In this document: in pieces, positions 1 to 14,500 of the stretch | How the letters are laid out: each line of letters opens with the position of its first letter | How positions within the stretch are numbered: position 1 is the stretch's first letter | Assembly: GCA_916610825.1 (NCBI GenBank) | Contig: OU744446.1 | Span: 31,510,445-31,574,444 of the forward strand | Direction: 5' to 3' | Length of the DNA stretch: 64,000 nt | From: Haliclystus octoradiatus | Lineage: Eukaryota > Cnidaria > Staurozoa > Stauromedusae > Haliclystidae | Translations under genes and position numbers: made by a program | The notes under the pieces: generated by a model | Databases searched by the model: none | What the model was told of the DNA's origin: nothing | Seen by the model: the letters and a program-made list of their open reading frames with translations, nothing else

Positions 1-1990
1 CAAAAAATTTACTAGGCCGATAAATGATTCTAATTCTTTTTTGTTTTGTGGAGCACGCATACTGCTAATCTTATTAACTAACCGGTCGTCGGGTTGAATT
101 CCGGATGCGGATATACGGTATCCCAAAAATGAGACTTCGGAAACTCGTTGAGTGGATTTTTTAACATTAATGGAAAGTCTGCGTGATTTGAAGCGTTCCA
201 TTACAGCATTGAGTCGCTTGTTGAGAGACTCCTCAGTTGTGGCATATATTAGAACATCATCCTGATATGCAATTGAGCCCTTGATTCCTGAAAGGATATC
301 TTCAATAACGTGTTGGAAAATAGCTGAGCTATTGCGCATTCCCATTTGGAGACACGTTACTCTATATAACCCTTTACTAGTGTTGATTACGGACAGGTTT
401 TGAGCATTTTCGTCGAGTTTAATTTGCCAATAAGCGGATTGCAGATCAATTTTGGCAAAAAAACGTGCGCCATCCATTTTAGAAAAAATTGTTTCAACAT
501 TTGGTAATGGATAGTCATCATACAAAATTTTACTGTTCACATGAACACTGAAATCTGCGCACATTCTCAGACCTCCTGATTTCTTTTTAATCCAGACAAC
601 TGGTGATGCGTTTTCCGCCCCACCCGAGTCCATTGGTTCAATAACCCCCATTTTCTCAAGCCGAGTCAGTTCGTGGTCTACAGCGGCTTGAAGTGGAAGA
701 GGCACGGGTCTAGCTCGACAAAACATTGGCTTAGCACCCTGTTTCAATTTCATAGACGCTAAAACATTGGTTATATAAGGGAGTGGCTTAACATCATCAT
801 CATTCGCATAAATAACCATCTGATCTTCAACATTATCACGACCCAACAGGCCATAACTCCTGCTGGATTCTACTACATAAAATACCACTATTTTATTGTT
901 TACACTATCTGAAATTACATTTAACTTACAACTACCAATTACAGACAACTCATGGTCATCGTAACATTTCAGCTTACGGTTGCTTGGGGCCAGAGGAGGA
1001 CAATCTAATTGTTCCCAAACCAGGCGTGAGAGAACAGAACACGAGGCGCCAGTGTCTTTTAACATTTTAACTTTCACGTTATTAATAGTAACATCTTCAG
1101 TTGATAGAATTGTGTTGTTGACATCATCAGCACAATATAAAATGATTGCCACATCGTTGATATCGTCATTGGCGTCGCTTTCGTATTCAATATCCACGTG
1201 ATTAACTGTATTGGCCTCTTTCTTTTTTTTGTAACAACAGTGTTCAAAATGCCCATGTTTATTGCAATAATTACATCTTTTGTTGTAGGCCGGACAAGCA
1301 CGTGGAGGATGTGTGTCATCACAAAATTTGCAACGCTTCAGGCGTTTCGAAGCCCCAGCTTGATGAGTTGAATTGCCTACGGCATTAATAATTTCTTTGT
1401 GTTCTTGACTTGGTAATGTAGTTCGTTGTAGAAATGTTTGTGTTAATTCATATAAACGTACACGCTCTCTCAAGTCTTCAAATGAGGCTGTAGGAATAAG
1501 GCGTAAATAGTCTAATAACTCTCGCGTAATTTTTGTATCGCTAAAACAATTGATGAAGACCAACTTCTTAAGTTCTTCTGAGGGGTCTAGCTTGTCTTTA
1601 AACCCAGAAAAATCACATCTCTCACTTTGATAGTTGATTCTTGAGTATACATCCTGTACAGATTCATCTGGTAATTGTCGTATGGCTAAGAATGTAGTAC
1701 GTTCAGCTACTAGAAAGCGTTCTTTTGGTTCTAAATATTTACACGCAGTATCATAAATATCTATAAACGGCATACTCTCTAATTTCTTTGGCGTGACCAA
1801 AAGAACTAGAGAGAGTAATGTAAGCTGATTCACCACACATTTCGATGAACATATCTGTTTTCTCTAAGACTCCTTTTTTTGAAACATCACCGTCTTCCAG
1901 TTCATCATGACGGCACTTAGCTTTGAAGGCAGCAAACCAAGCATTGGCTTTCTCGACATCAGTCAGAATCAGTACTCGCTTACGATCCAT
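1..1990 (-). CDS. Ty3/Gypsy-type Gag-Pro-Pol polyprotein, 5' part, one frame break, runs off left edge
   Basis: Retrotransposon polyprotein read leftward from an ATG at 1990. Gag N-terminus comes first; then a paired zinc-knuckle region with CKFC and CNYCNKHGH (about 1350-1230), the arrangement of the K02A2.6-like Gypsy lineage. Next come an aspartic protease core KDTGASCSVL (about 1060) and a reverse transcriptase with IDLQSAYWQI, the catalytic YQDD (about 266) and the SFLGYRIS stretch. From about 1800 to position 1 I read a single frame with no stop, so Gag, Pro and Pol look fused. The first ~60 codons are in another frame; the switch falls near 1795-1815, where the first frame stops at 1751. 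A one-base indel is the simplest explanation, though a programmed shift cannot be excluded. RNase H and integrase would lie beyond the window. It sits in an ABCA intron on the same strand as the host gene. Confidence 0.85.
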
Positions 1991-2026
1991 ACTGATGTGG
2001 TGAAGATTCTTTGTATATTCTTTGTT

Positions 2027-2042
2027 TTAACTCGCAGCACCA
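2027..2042 (-). other. Putative primer-binding site of the Gypsy-type element
   Basis: On the minus strand the sequence TGGTGCTGCGAGTTAA begins three bases after a CA dinucleotide that would close the 5' LTR. It lies 37 bases upstream of the gag ATG. A TGG start next to an LTR end is what a tRNA-primed element shows. I could not match it confidently to a particular tRNA. Confidence 0.5.
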
Positions 2043-2045
2043 ATT

Positions 2046-2218
2046 TGTCGTATGACAATAATTAATGATAAAACGGTTTCATGAGTCAACAAGTACAACG
2101 CAAGTTCTAGCAGAATCTTGTATTTTAATTATGATCATTTGCTTATATAGGCTATATGAAAACGAGGTTAACATATAGAGAGATTATAACAAAAGGGCTA
2201 AATATATATATAAATAAC
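2046..2218 (-). mobile_element. Probable 5' LTR (extent uncertain) of the Gypsy-type element
   Basis: AT-rich stretch immediately upstream of the putative primer site. On the minus strand it ends in CGACA, and a TG start is possible at 2218. Only one LTR is in the window, so neither the outer boundary nor a target duplication can be checked. Confidence 0.35.
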
Positions 2219-2389
2219 ATTTACGTAATATCACATAAAATTAAATGGAACTTGTAAATTCGTAAGCTCAAATATCATTATGGTTTTAGCACTTATCCTT
2301 GAGTATTTGAAATAACAGGGCTATTTGTGATAGGATTACTAATGAGAATGATTAATCTTCCTGGCTCTTATATAAAATTGAATAAGAAA

Positions 2390-2465
2390 TACACTGGTAG
2401 CTCAGTGGAAGAGTGTTCATACTCTGCGCGGGAAGCCAGGGTTCAATTTCTCATTGGTGCACACA
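2390..2465 (+). repeat. tRNA-like sequence, probable SINE head remnant
   Basis: Contains an A-box-like TAGCTCAGTGGAAGAG and, about 30 bases on, a B-box-like GGTTCAATTTC, the internal RNA polymerase III promoter spacing of a tRNA. The ends that should form the acceptor stem do not pair, so it is unlikely to be a functional tRNA gene. It lies in an ABCA intron. Confidence 0.5.
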
Positions 2466-2592
2466 TATTTATCACTAGTAATAATTTGTATATGTAAATT
2501 TATTAATGTTCTCCAATAAAACAGCACTTGTGCTTACTGGGTAACTGTCAGTCATTGATTGCCTGTATAATGTAATACTAAATACATCATAC

Positions 2593-5500
2593 CTCATTGC
2601 TATACCACGAGGTCAGCAAAGGTTTACCATTGATATTCTGAGAATCATCATCTAAGGTGAAACCAACAGTGTGCTTCTCAAAGAAATCTTTACTATCGCT
2701 ACGTTCAAGAATCTCTTCAGAAAAGTATAAATGATTATCAGTCGTATCAGTATTTTGAAATGATAACGAACAATTAGTACCAGTAGAGCTTCCAGCACTA
2801 AACAACAAAAATATACAACAACATTAAATTGCTATTAGAAATTTGTTACATTAGATAAAAACATATTATTTAGTCAAGAAAGCACATGGTACACAAATAT
2901 ATTAATAATTAGATTTAATAGAGGACTTGAAATCATTTGAAATTCTGCGCACGGAATCTATTTTGTAGGGTTTTTCATTTAAACCCATAGCTGCGGTGGG
3001 TCATATTAACCCCCCTAAAATGTAGATTACTAAGAATTAATGGGGACTACTATACCGAATTGAAATCGAAAAGGATAAGTATTGCACCATCAGACTAAAA
3101 TTTATACAGGATTGATTGTTTGAATACACTAGCAACCCTCTGACAAATATACCGATGAAATCTCCTCGCGTTCAATAATTCGCTAGCTGCTGATGGCTTC
3201 CTTGTAGCAACAAAATCTTTTTATGGCAAAGTGATGGTATCAGCACTCAGGATTTGATCGATTACACTCGATGCTCGGCAGAAAGACCTATCAGGTCAAT
3301 ATTTACTCCTGGTCCATATGTTCATATAGCAGAGTGGATAGCGTACTAAAGTTTGCATTAAAGCCAGGAATGAAATGAACAACGTAATGGTAGTTCTGAA
3401 ATTAAATCTATTTCGAGGATGATTCATGCAGCAAAAAGTCAAAGTTTCTGTCCCAGTTGACGTCTTTGGACTTTATTGGATATTATATTAAAGAAGAAAT
3501 TTTCTTGTGTTACGTTATGGGATAAAATTCAGAAGAAAAGTTTGATCAAAAGTTAGGTTTCCAAATGGTAAAACTTCTCCTCGGACCTTTCTTGCAAAAA
3601 TAAGAGAAATCAACATTCGTAGAGCTGCGAAATTCAAACGTAGATATTATTATATTTTCAATAGTGTAAATATGTCAACATTTTGAAAAACTATAATGTT
3701 GAATTGTTTGCATTCTGTATTCTGTATTCTGTAATGCATTCTTTGTGGGAATTTTATCCCCAATTACTGTATATTTAACGGAAAATAAATAACCCTATAA
3801 AGCGGAATACAGATCAAACGGTTCATGAACACCGTTCATAAGCGGCTCGTGAACGTTAAATGGCACAATTTTTCATGAACCGTTCATGAACACTGATTAG
3901 TGATATTTGATGATCCCTAAAAATTTGAGTTACATGAATATTAAAATGATTAAATCACTTTATCAAATCAATCAAATTGTTGTTTACTTTATGGATTTCT
4001 AGATTGTTACACGAGAACTTGTGGATCTAAATTCTGGTGCCCACTGACAAGAGTGATGTTATCCCTTATTAATTAATATAGATCTACCTTTTTAAATACT
4101 TTCTTTACCAATCAAAGTTCATATTAAAAGTTTCATTTTAATTTATATTAAATATCAAGCCATGGAAAAAGTTGACTGGAAAATTCATTAGTTTGATAAA
4201 AATGAGAAGTTGGAGGGTAGAGTAACAAGCACCAGAAAGATTATCCAACGAGTCCTCACGATGGGATAGTACCCATATAAACATTCATATGTTTGATTGA
4301 CAAGACATTGTGATTTTAGCCTCGAAAGTCCTTGAAAAGTCCTTGAAGTAGTAAAGTCTACCATTCTTATAACTACCTATTGGTACAGCTTTCGCAATCC
4401 TTATGCCGATATCCAAAAGTGGACGATGAGCCACAAATTGAGAACTCAGATACCAACTAGAATAAAAGTAAAAATAGTTAATATCAATGCCTCACACTAT
4501 GAATAAAAAAGTTGTGAAAAAGTTGTGAAATTTAACAACTTTTTTCAATACTTTTTCACAAGTTAAAACACATGTAAACCGTGCAATATCATTGATCATT
4601 TCAAAATAGATATTGGGATTAGTACATTATGGTGGCTTACTGAAATAAACTTTAATCAGCCAGTATTTGATAAAGCATTGCTCTAGTAATCTGTGGAGTG
4701 CCGTATAATCCAAGCCTAGCATGCTGGCCCATCGAGGTGTGTCTATCTAAATTAAGCTGATATTAATCAAAACAAAAGTGTTCAAGAGAACCCATGTTTC
4801 AGATGCATACAATAGGATCGTCTATTGTTTTCAACAAGTATGTCACGTGTAACACTGTTAATGAATTCACAAATTATGATTTGTAGGAGCATATGGGAGT
4901 TTCTATTGTTGTTGTTGTTGTTACCAGTACTTGCTTGTTTGTTGGATACAATTTTCTTTTTAAATAGGAAAATTTAACATCTACTACGACTCAACTTGCG
5001 TTAGGTTAAATTGCATTATGGATACTTACAGAGCTTAAGCAATTATTGTTCATGATGAAATATGGATACAAACAGCATTCTGTTCGAGTTAAAGTCAACA
5101 TTGTTGTTTCGCCACGAACAAGAACTGTATTGTTGATATTGCCATTTTTAATATTCAACGATTTGGTTGTAATGTCTTCTGGGACAACAGAAACAGTGGA
5201 ATAAAATGATTTTGCAGACTAAAAAAAAAATAAAAAATTCATCAAACACGTTAGAATTAAGGAATCATCACCTTTTGAGAATATGTGCAGTCAAAACAAT
5301 ATGTTGTTGATGACTTGCTGAAAGGCTTTCCCAACACACAAGAACTTTAACATTGTTAAAATAGATAATAACTATAATAACCAGCTTTGTTATTTCATTG
5401 TTTCTATACATTGCTAAACTTTCAACAGTAATGCTGGATAATACAGGATTAACTTCAGGAGGCATTCACATTTTTTAAAAAATACGAATAAAATTTGAGA

Positions 5501-8500
5501 TACATGGGACACCTCTATATCTATAGCGGCCACATCGATCAGTAATATAGAAAAAGTATTATTCTATTGAATCACCTCTGCAGTCTATATATATTGGTCA
5601 ATATATCTAGACCTTATAAATGGCTATCATGTGTACAGGTTCTACTTCAGAATCATATTTCCATTTTTGGATTGATGGCAGTAACAATAATATTAATAAC
5701 TGTACAAAACGAATTTATTTTATTCAAAGCTAAAATTCAAAATGTTTTCATATAGAAAGAAACAATTTTGTTTCGTCGGCAATAGATAGACATACCTCAA
5801 ACATTTGCGCTTTATTAGCTACCGTCTCATTCCTGTAATCTGCATAAAATCCAACAGTACTACCAATATCTCCTACAGCTAAATGTGACAGCTTCATGAC
5901 AAGAAGTGGGTCATCTTCCTGTCCAGGTGTTATACGTTCCAATAAGAGGCCACCAAGAACAAGTACAAGCGGTAAGACAACTTGTTTTAATAAAGATTTA
6001 AAGTTTCGTTTGAAATCAATAAAACGTTTTTTAAGAAGCGCAGTATATCTTGACCACATCAATGCACTACCATTCATCAATTCTGCAAAGCAAGAAGAAA
6101 CATTACAATAACAACAAGAGTGTTGTGGAAGTCGCTAGCATGGAGAGTGATGAAGAAGTAGGCTCACCCACTATTAAATTGTTATTATTTTTACAGAGTG
6201 ATCTTGCTGCATTGATCATTGGTGACGTAGTGGTGATTATATTCGCTCCTGGTTACATCCTGTCTACCAAGCACCTGGCACCAAAAGTATTATCCTGATA
6301 ATGAGTTCCGCTCTCTGCATGAAACCTGTTCACGGGCGTTACAAAACTTTCACAAACTTACTTCATGAATAGTTCACAAACACAAAAAAAGCAGATATTT
6401 AATGTCCATGAACTGTGTTTCATAGGTGATGCGGTGTTTATGAATTTATGGTTACAGTATAAACAAATATTGACATATTGGGAATATGTTCATGAAATTA
6501 AAATGAAAATTAAAATGAAAAATAGGCAATTTTACGTTCCAGGCCAAACTGTTCATGAATAGTACCTGGACACTTAACTGTTCATGCACATTGCTCATGA
6601 ATGTTTTCTAAAAGTTTATGAAAAGTTCATGAACTTAAAACATACTTTTGCCAGGGCAAGCATGCTGGTACATCAATATCTCAATAGGCTCCTACAGATC
6701 ATTAGATTGTAATGATAGACAGCAGGCATTGCAAAGCAATTGGATCCAATGAAATTACTTACTCAGCTTTTTCACATTTGATTCATACAAGTCAATTTTA
6801 TGTTGTTCTAACAATTCTGCGTCGTTATGGCCATTCGCTTGTCTACAAACAGAAGAATATAACACAATAAAAATTCCTATAAAACGAAATACACGCAAAC
6901 TAGCATGTAATAAACCAGCAAATAATAAAATTTCAAAAATAGTCTGAAATCAAGAATAGGCCTTTGTAGATATTTATATTTATCGAAATGACAACATTGC
7001 AAAACATTCTGATCACAGATTATGGAAATCTGAGCATAATACGTCGACCTAAACATTATTCCAGTCAAACGTTTGAATAAATGATAGTGATAACTTACGC
7101 TGTTAAAGCTTGGTCAAATCCTTCGCCAACTTTCAAAAACACTTCTTCAAGGGTTGTTATGGAAACACCAAAGCTACTAATACCAAGTTGCTCTTGATTT
7201 GATTCCAATGTTGCAAACAGCTCTTTAAAATTCTTAGCATCATCATAATCCAAGACATATGATAATTCAGCACCAATATTACCAGCCATCTTTGAATTAG
7301 GGACACTGGATTGCAGTAGACCAATAACATTGTTTTGTTGAAATTTTTCACCTTTTACTATTGTCATATGATACCCAACACCATACCTATAGAATAGCAA
7401 GTGACGCATGATACCTCAGAGCCTGTTTACAATGGAGAACAATTTAATGTAAACTCCCATATGAAAACGAACTGTTCATGAAAATTAGGGCCAGTTAACA
7501 TTCATGAACGCCTGAACTGTTTTTCGCTTGTTTACCGAGTCAAGGTTTTTACAGAATTGAAATAAATTTAAAACGATCAACAAAGGAATCACAGATTTTC
7601 ATAAATTTCAATAAATTATCAAAATCAAACTCTTGTATGAACACGTCAAGAGAATTGAGATATTAATCAGTGAATTTTATCAAAATCATATTGCTTTGAA
7701 AGGCTCATAATTTCTTCGGAGAGAAATAACTTCCTCATAGAGCAATTATAAAACACCACCCTTAGTGTTGCAAAAGTTTTATGAATAATCGAGATACGAT
7801 GAAATGCTCGTAAAACTGAAATCACTCCTCGCCACAGCGACTCGTTTGCATTTCACTGTCTATTCCCATGAAAAACAGTTTATGAATTGAACAGCTCATG
7901 AACTGTTCATGTAATGTTCATGAACTGTTTATTATAAGGTTTTCATGAACAGTTCATGGATGTTTGTGAAGTTCAGGAAGTTCATGAACAGTTCTTGAAC
8001 TCAACCAAATTTTTCACAGTGGATAGTACTTGTACTCGTATGTTTATTTTGTTTCAATCGAAATTCAGTAATGTCAGTGTAATTGAAATACAGAAATATA
8101 AGCCATTGATTTGATGTTGTCAAAAAGCTAGATTCGATATGTTTCTTCTCAGCAAGACATATCATATTCATAGATTTGTAACTAAAAAACAGTATGAATG
8201 TGCGCAATTATCTACATTATGCTTTCTTTCAACAAATTTTTTATTCCATATTACATCTTTGGTAAACGCTCTTGCAAATCACAAAACACTTCTTTGTAGT
8301 TTTACTGTAACACTTCTCGTGATATATTCCAGTTACCAGATTTCTTCTCTATGAAAACTCAAAACATAGATGGGGTGATGTCACAACTGGTGTTTGAAAA
8401 TGAGGTTTTGAAAAAATTATCGCCGGTCAATAATGCCCCTTTAATAAAAACCCAAACAAACATGGCTTTCAACAAATAATTGCTCAAAATTTAGTGAAAT

Positions 8501-11500
8501 CGGTCATTTAAGAGAGGGTATTTTCACTTACATTGAGCCATGATGACAATGGGCTTGAAATTATCTACATTTAATACAATCAATATTCCTGATATCAAGG
8601 TTTAGAAATTATTGTCACTACTCTATTTGGATATTGGAAATACGGCAAAAGACACATATAGAAGTTGCATAAAATTGAAGGAATACAGTCTACTGGAATC
8701 AGAATTATCCTGAAAATTAATTTGTATATTTGTCATTAGAAAGACATAGCACGACTCGAAGGTTTTTAAAATAAATTATAATGATGTTGTTGTTGTTGAT
8801 AATACATTATTTCTAGTAAACAAAAAGAGAAAACATGTATTTACCTCTTTTTCAAGAACAGAGAGCTACCACAGCAACGTAGTTGACCGTCAGCCATGAT
8901 AGCAATTCTATCACCTAGATAATCTGCTTCATCCCTAAAACATAGACAAAAAGTATTAATTAACATAATAAATCACAACTTAGCTGGTCATCTATTTCCA
9001 TAAGAAAAGGCGTAAACATAATTCAAGTATATCAAAGTTATACAAATACTCTAATAAATGAAAGGCTAATAAAGCTTATTGTAATACAATTGCAAAGGAT
9101 GAGACACAATAACGACAACACATCCATTGGTCTAATGTGCTGATTGACAATTCGAATAGCATTTTTGGCTAAGTCTCAATTGCATGCATGCCTCGTTTTA
9201 TACACCACAGTTATTAATAATAACATCCCCTGCGAAAAACAGTTCAGGAGTTCTGAATTACACTTATGAAATAGTCATGGCAGCAAATATTGCATCATGA
9301 ACTTTTGTTGAATAAGTTAGCCGGTATTGAATAATTTATTTAAATGTGTGAGTAAGCGATTGCTACTTTGCTAACTACCAATCAAGTCAAATTGTAATTA
9401 AATAAACATAAATTCATGGTTAAGAATTTTCTAGCATTGACGAACTACTGTTTTTATTTATGCCGCACTTACATAAAATGGGTTGTCAATATGATTGTTC
9501 TACCAGCACGGTACTTTTGTAAGAGATCCCAAGTTGCTCTACGAGCATAAGGATCCATTCCACTTGTTGGTTCATCAAGAAAAATAATTTCTGGTTCACC
9601 GATCAGTGCAATCGCACAACTGGAAAGAAAAGAATAATTATTTAGCTGTAAAATGTAATAAGCAACACATGGTCTTTGTTCGTTAAAACTGCAGGTGGCT
9701 GTTTAGACTGTGCCATACATATAAGACTGTGCAATGGTATATCCCTTGTGAAAAACAATTCAGGGGTTCATAAACATAAATTGGCCCCAAATTTTCATGA
9801 ACTGTATCTGAACTGTTTTTCTCAGGGGATATACAAATAATTGTATTGCGATAATTTGAAAACATGCCATGGCTTTGTATTGTATATTTTACAGTAGCAA
9901 CAGTAGAACAATGTCTTAAATTATACCTTAATTTTCGTTTCATTCCACCAGACAATGTCTTTGATTGACTTTTGCGTTTGTCTGTTAATTGAATATCCTC
10001 TAGCATTTGTTTGATATCAGCCTTTGCACTTTTACCAGATTTACCCTAATACAAATGGAGGAATAATAAAAACTTGAAGAGTGACTGTACTCAAGCATCT
10101 GTCTGATCCTAAATCAAAATTTCACAATAAAATAAATTATGAAATCTTTAAATGTTTTCCCAAACTATGCTTGGTTGAGATGCCTTTGTGAAAAACCTAT
10201 AAAGACATAGATTTGGGCTAAACAGAAAATAGATTTGGGCATACAGACATAGATTCCATGGCAAAGTATTCGCATAAAACAAATTACAGATTAAAATACA
10301 TCGATTGCCATACTTTCGAAATTTTTAAAACTGTTTAAGATAACTGTGCCTAAGATGTCTTGAAAACTACAATAAGCTAAGTAAAATATCAGGGATTTCT
10401 TTCTTACTTTCATGGACCTATCACTCAAACTCAAAGTCTAATAAATAATATAGAAATACAACACGAACTGACAAAATTGGTTATCCCTCAATCCTAGATT
10501 CCTGGGTACTCAGCAAAACCAAAATACAATTTTTATTTTTCTGATTTATTGGTCAAACATCAACAAAAACTTCAGAAAAAAAAGTTTGAAATGTTATAGG
10601 ATTTAAGAATACTATACTGTTGTCAGATACTGAAAACAATACATTAAATGCTTCTATTTCCCACACCTTCAGGGCAGCAAAAAATTCCAAATGTTCTTCA
10701 ACGGTCAAACGATCAAATAAAACGTTATGCTGTGGACAGAGTCCAAGGCTGTCTCGAATGGTATCCATTTCTGTTAAAATACTTCTACCATTGATGAAAG
10801 CAGATCCTTTTGTTGGTGAGAACAAACCAGTCAGAATAGACATTGTTGTTGTTTTTCCTGTAAACGAAATCACAAATCAAAATTGTTAATCAAACGTCAC
10901 AGATTTGTCACAGATTTTGAAATTTTATCCAAATAGATTAGGCCTACCATATTGATCCATTTGTAGGCCTATATAATAACAGCCCTTTTACGGTAATGAT
11001 TATTATGAATGATCAACAAATGCAGATAGATAAATTCTCTTGACGAGAGTATTTTTACCACACATGGGAACACAAATGTCAAAATAGTACGAAAATGAGG
11101 ATTTTGATAAATTCTTAATAAATTTCAATGAGAAAGCATACACATTAGGGATTTTTAGTCTTTGAATTCAAAAGCCTAAAAATATGAAAGTGAAAAAGTG
11201 GAAAATAAATGAATAACATACCAGCTCCATTGTGACCAAGAAGAGCAGTAATTTGACCTTTGAACATATTTAAACTCAAATCATTAACAGCAACCTTTTT
11301 TCCAGTGGCACTCTTAAATCAAATAAAATCAACATCATGGTAAAAATTTATGTACAATACAAGCATATTTTCACATAATTACATATTTTCACATAAATCA
11401 ATATTGCATATTTCCTTCCATAAATGTTTATGAACCTAAAACAGGGTTTTCAGAGGGGATGTGCCTGACTTAGAGAACACTCCATGCATCATCGTTTCGA

Positions 11501-14500
11501 AAATTAAAATAGAGTCACCATGAATCAAGAGCAAAAACTTCATATCTTCTGTTATAAATCAATCATATAAGAAGCTACATTACCTTGTAAACTTTTCTTA
11601 ATTTGTGAATCCCAACTCCAATAGGTGTATCTATGGGTTCTTCTTCAACATCCTCGTTTGGTTCTATTCTCATAGAATCACGCAGGTTCTAGAATAAAAG
11701 ACACACCATCCTTACATATATAGATTAATAAATAAGCTATCAATTACGTAACCAAAATACATGTTAGACAGTAAAACTCAAATTTACATTTTCGAGAGAT
11801 AAAAAGGACATAATTACCTTGCTTTTGCATAAATAATCCAACTAAACTGAAATTAACATCTTCAAGCATTGAATAATTCATTGTATCGAAGGGTATTTAT
11901 CCGAACAAAAAGATACTCTAGCATCTGAGTGTCTTAGACAAAAGGGTCAAAAACTTGAATGTTCTTCAATAATAGCCTAGCTTACTATATTTTTCTTAGC
12001 ACCCCCCTGTCCATCAAAAAAATTGGCAAGTTCATGAACAGTTCAAAAACAAGTTCATGAAGGTTAAATGGTCTGTTTTCATGGAAATTCTATTGAGTGT
12101 TTATGAGAGTTCGGCCATTTAACGTCTATGGACTGTTTTCACTCATGCAAACTCATAGCTTAGGTTATATAATATTTAAATGCACTTACTTCCACTGAGC
12201 TGACACTGTTTGCATGTGAAGAACCACACCAATAAGATGGCAGGAATGGAAAATAGAATGGTTTTGCAATGCCATACTCTCCGGGTAAGACTCCTTCGAC
12301 ATACCTAAAGAATATCAAAAAAATGATGTCGCTAGATCACTCAGTAAATAACACTTTCTGAGCAGATGATAATATATAGTACAGGTTATTAAACTGCCTT
12401 CTTCTCAGAACATGCGTAGATGAGTATAACTTTCATAGCAGTCACCTCAAGATAATGACGACCTGTCCAGTGGCTGGCAAAAAGTTTATCCCTCTGGAAT
12501 CCTAAAACATTTCAAGCAATTTCTTCTTAAGTTTTGTTTAGGTTTGGCCCTTAAATCAGAAAAATTTCCATTCTCTTTTGAATTTGCTCTAGACCATCAA
12601 ATGTAAGTATGGTACAGTAACTCAGAATTTCTTTATTAATGTAATAAATTAGTACAAATAATAAGACAGCGCTTATTCGACAGAAGCTATTTGACAGTAA
12701 AGGAACAATGTTTAAAACAACATAGATTGCAACGAATAATATAAACATTATTGTACCTTTGTGTCATTTTAATCATGGAAATTATATTAAGGTTAACGAA
12801 AAGAGATTACAATATACTAAATTGTGTCTTCATCATATTCAATTAAAAAGGGTTGACTTATTGGTAAATAAGAAAGTCAAAACTGTCTTGGCCATCTTCA
12901 AATCCTTGCTCCTCTAGTTTCTGTTTCCTGAAAACTCATAGTGATTTAAGTGCGTCTTTTCAATTAGTATTAAATGAAAACAACACTTACCATGTAATAA
13001 TCAAATACATGACAGATTGAACGATTAGCATTAAAAATACAGCACCAAGAGAAAAGTTCTCGTCAACAATTGGTGTTTTTGTTATGTTACTCCAACTTGC
13101 TCCGACTGTCGATGATTCATATTTTGCTAAAACTTTGGCAGCAATCCCTAAGCAAGTGTTTGGTAAAAGACAAGATGCAGCTTTTGCACCCCTAGAAAAA
13201 AGAAATGCAGGCAAACCGATTGTAACAATCACCTCTATTCAGCAACCACTATTGTGGTCACTTTCGATACGTCCAAAACAAAAATCTAAATTTTCTATTG
13301 AATCAACCCTGTGCTAAATAAAGGCCACCTGCATACAATGGTCAATTTATCTACCTTTCATAACTGGCTGGCTGCACTGTAGGTACATGAAATTGTTATA
13401 GGTAAAATATTGATATTTGTCATTTCTTTTCAGATCGACTTCAAACACTTGGACCAATGGAATATTTAGTTATTCAACAGCAAAATCAATGATTTATTCG
13501 GAAACACTGTTTTTAGAGAAAAGAAACGCCCATTGCCACCGTGACTTTGGTAGAAGTATCGTAGAGTACATACAGAGCAATTGTTACTGTACAACTTGTT
13601 CCCAGGGCATGATAGCTACAAAGCATTATCGTACAACCTGTGAAAGTTGATTCCAAGACTTTTGTGGTAATCCATAACACACTACATTTCAACTTGCTTA
13701 ATATCACCCTCAGGTGCGAATGAAAAGTGGGCATTAAACAAAATTGGATACTAAGCGATGTAAGAATATGACAGTTTGTATGGAGAATGGAGATTGAAAT
13801 CAGTTTTATGTGTGGATACTAAATAAGCAGGATGGCACATTATTAACAATGGGATATCAAACAAACCAATTCGACAGTATCACTTAAAACCAAACCAGAA
13901 AAGGAAAAACACTTTTATAACCAAATCAGCATACTGAACAAACCTTGAGAGTCCTTCGTATGTTGATGCATTACTAAATGCCAAATAAGGTACAAGTGTT
14001 CCAAACCATAAAACAGCACCAAAAAGCATACCTCTGATTGCGTTAGTGAAGAAAGCACTGTCAACGAAATCAAAATAATAAATATCATATTGACTGTTTA
14101 AAGAAAGATAACTATTGGTGAGCGATATTGAACTTAGATTCCCAATTTCAATTGGACTGTTCAAAGAAATATAATTATTTGTGAGTGATAGGCCTATTCA
14201 TCTTAGATTCCCTCAATAAAAATATTTTGTGTTACAAGTAACTTTTATATCTGAATTAAACTGTTATACTAATTGCAAAAATAATCAATTCCAGAAAAAT
14301 GTTGTGCCCTGTGACAGTGACGGCCAGGAAAATCAGAAATAGCGGGACATGTACACAATTTTATTATTTGATACCGGTACTGCATCTAAATCATTCCATC
14401 AGTCAATGTGTTATGAAAAATGATTTTTTTTTCAAATATATAAGTACTGTAATGCAGATAATATGGCATTGCAATGAGCTGTGTATTACTGTAAATGCAA

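Noticed and set aside
2390-2465. Functional tRNA gene
   Set aside because: A and B boxes are present but the acceptor stem does not pair; better read as a SINE remnant.
5268-5465. 65-codon minus-strand ORF in the ABCA intron beside the 5030-5218 exon
   Set aside because: No acceptable splice pair in phase, and the exons around it already join consistently.
12842-12928. Possible ABCA exon (reading [18 protein letters not shown]) between exons at 12991-13191 and 12190-12304
   Set aside because: It ends in a stop without a donor, and the two flanking exons join directly in phase to give the expected family sequence.
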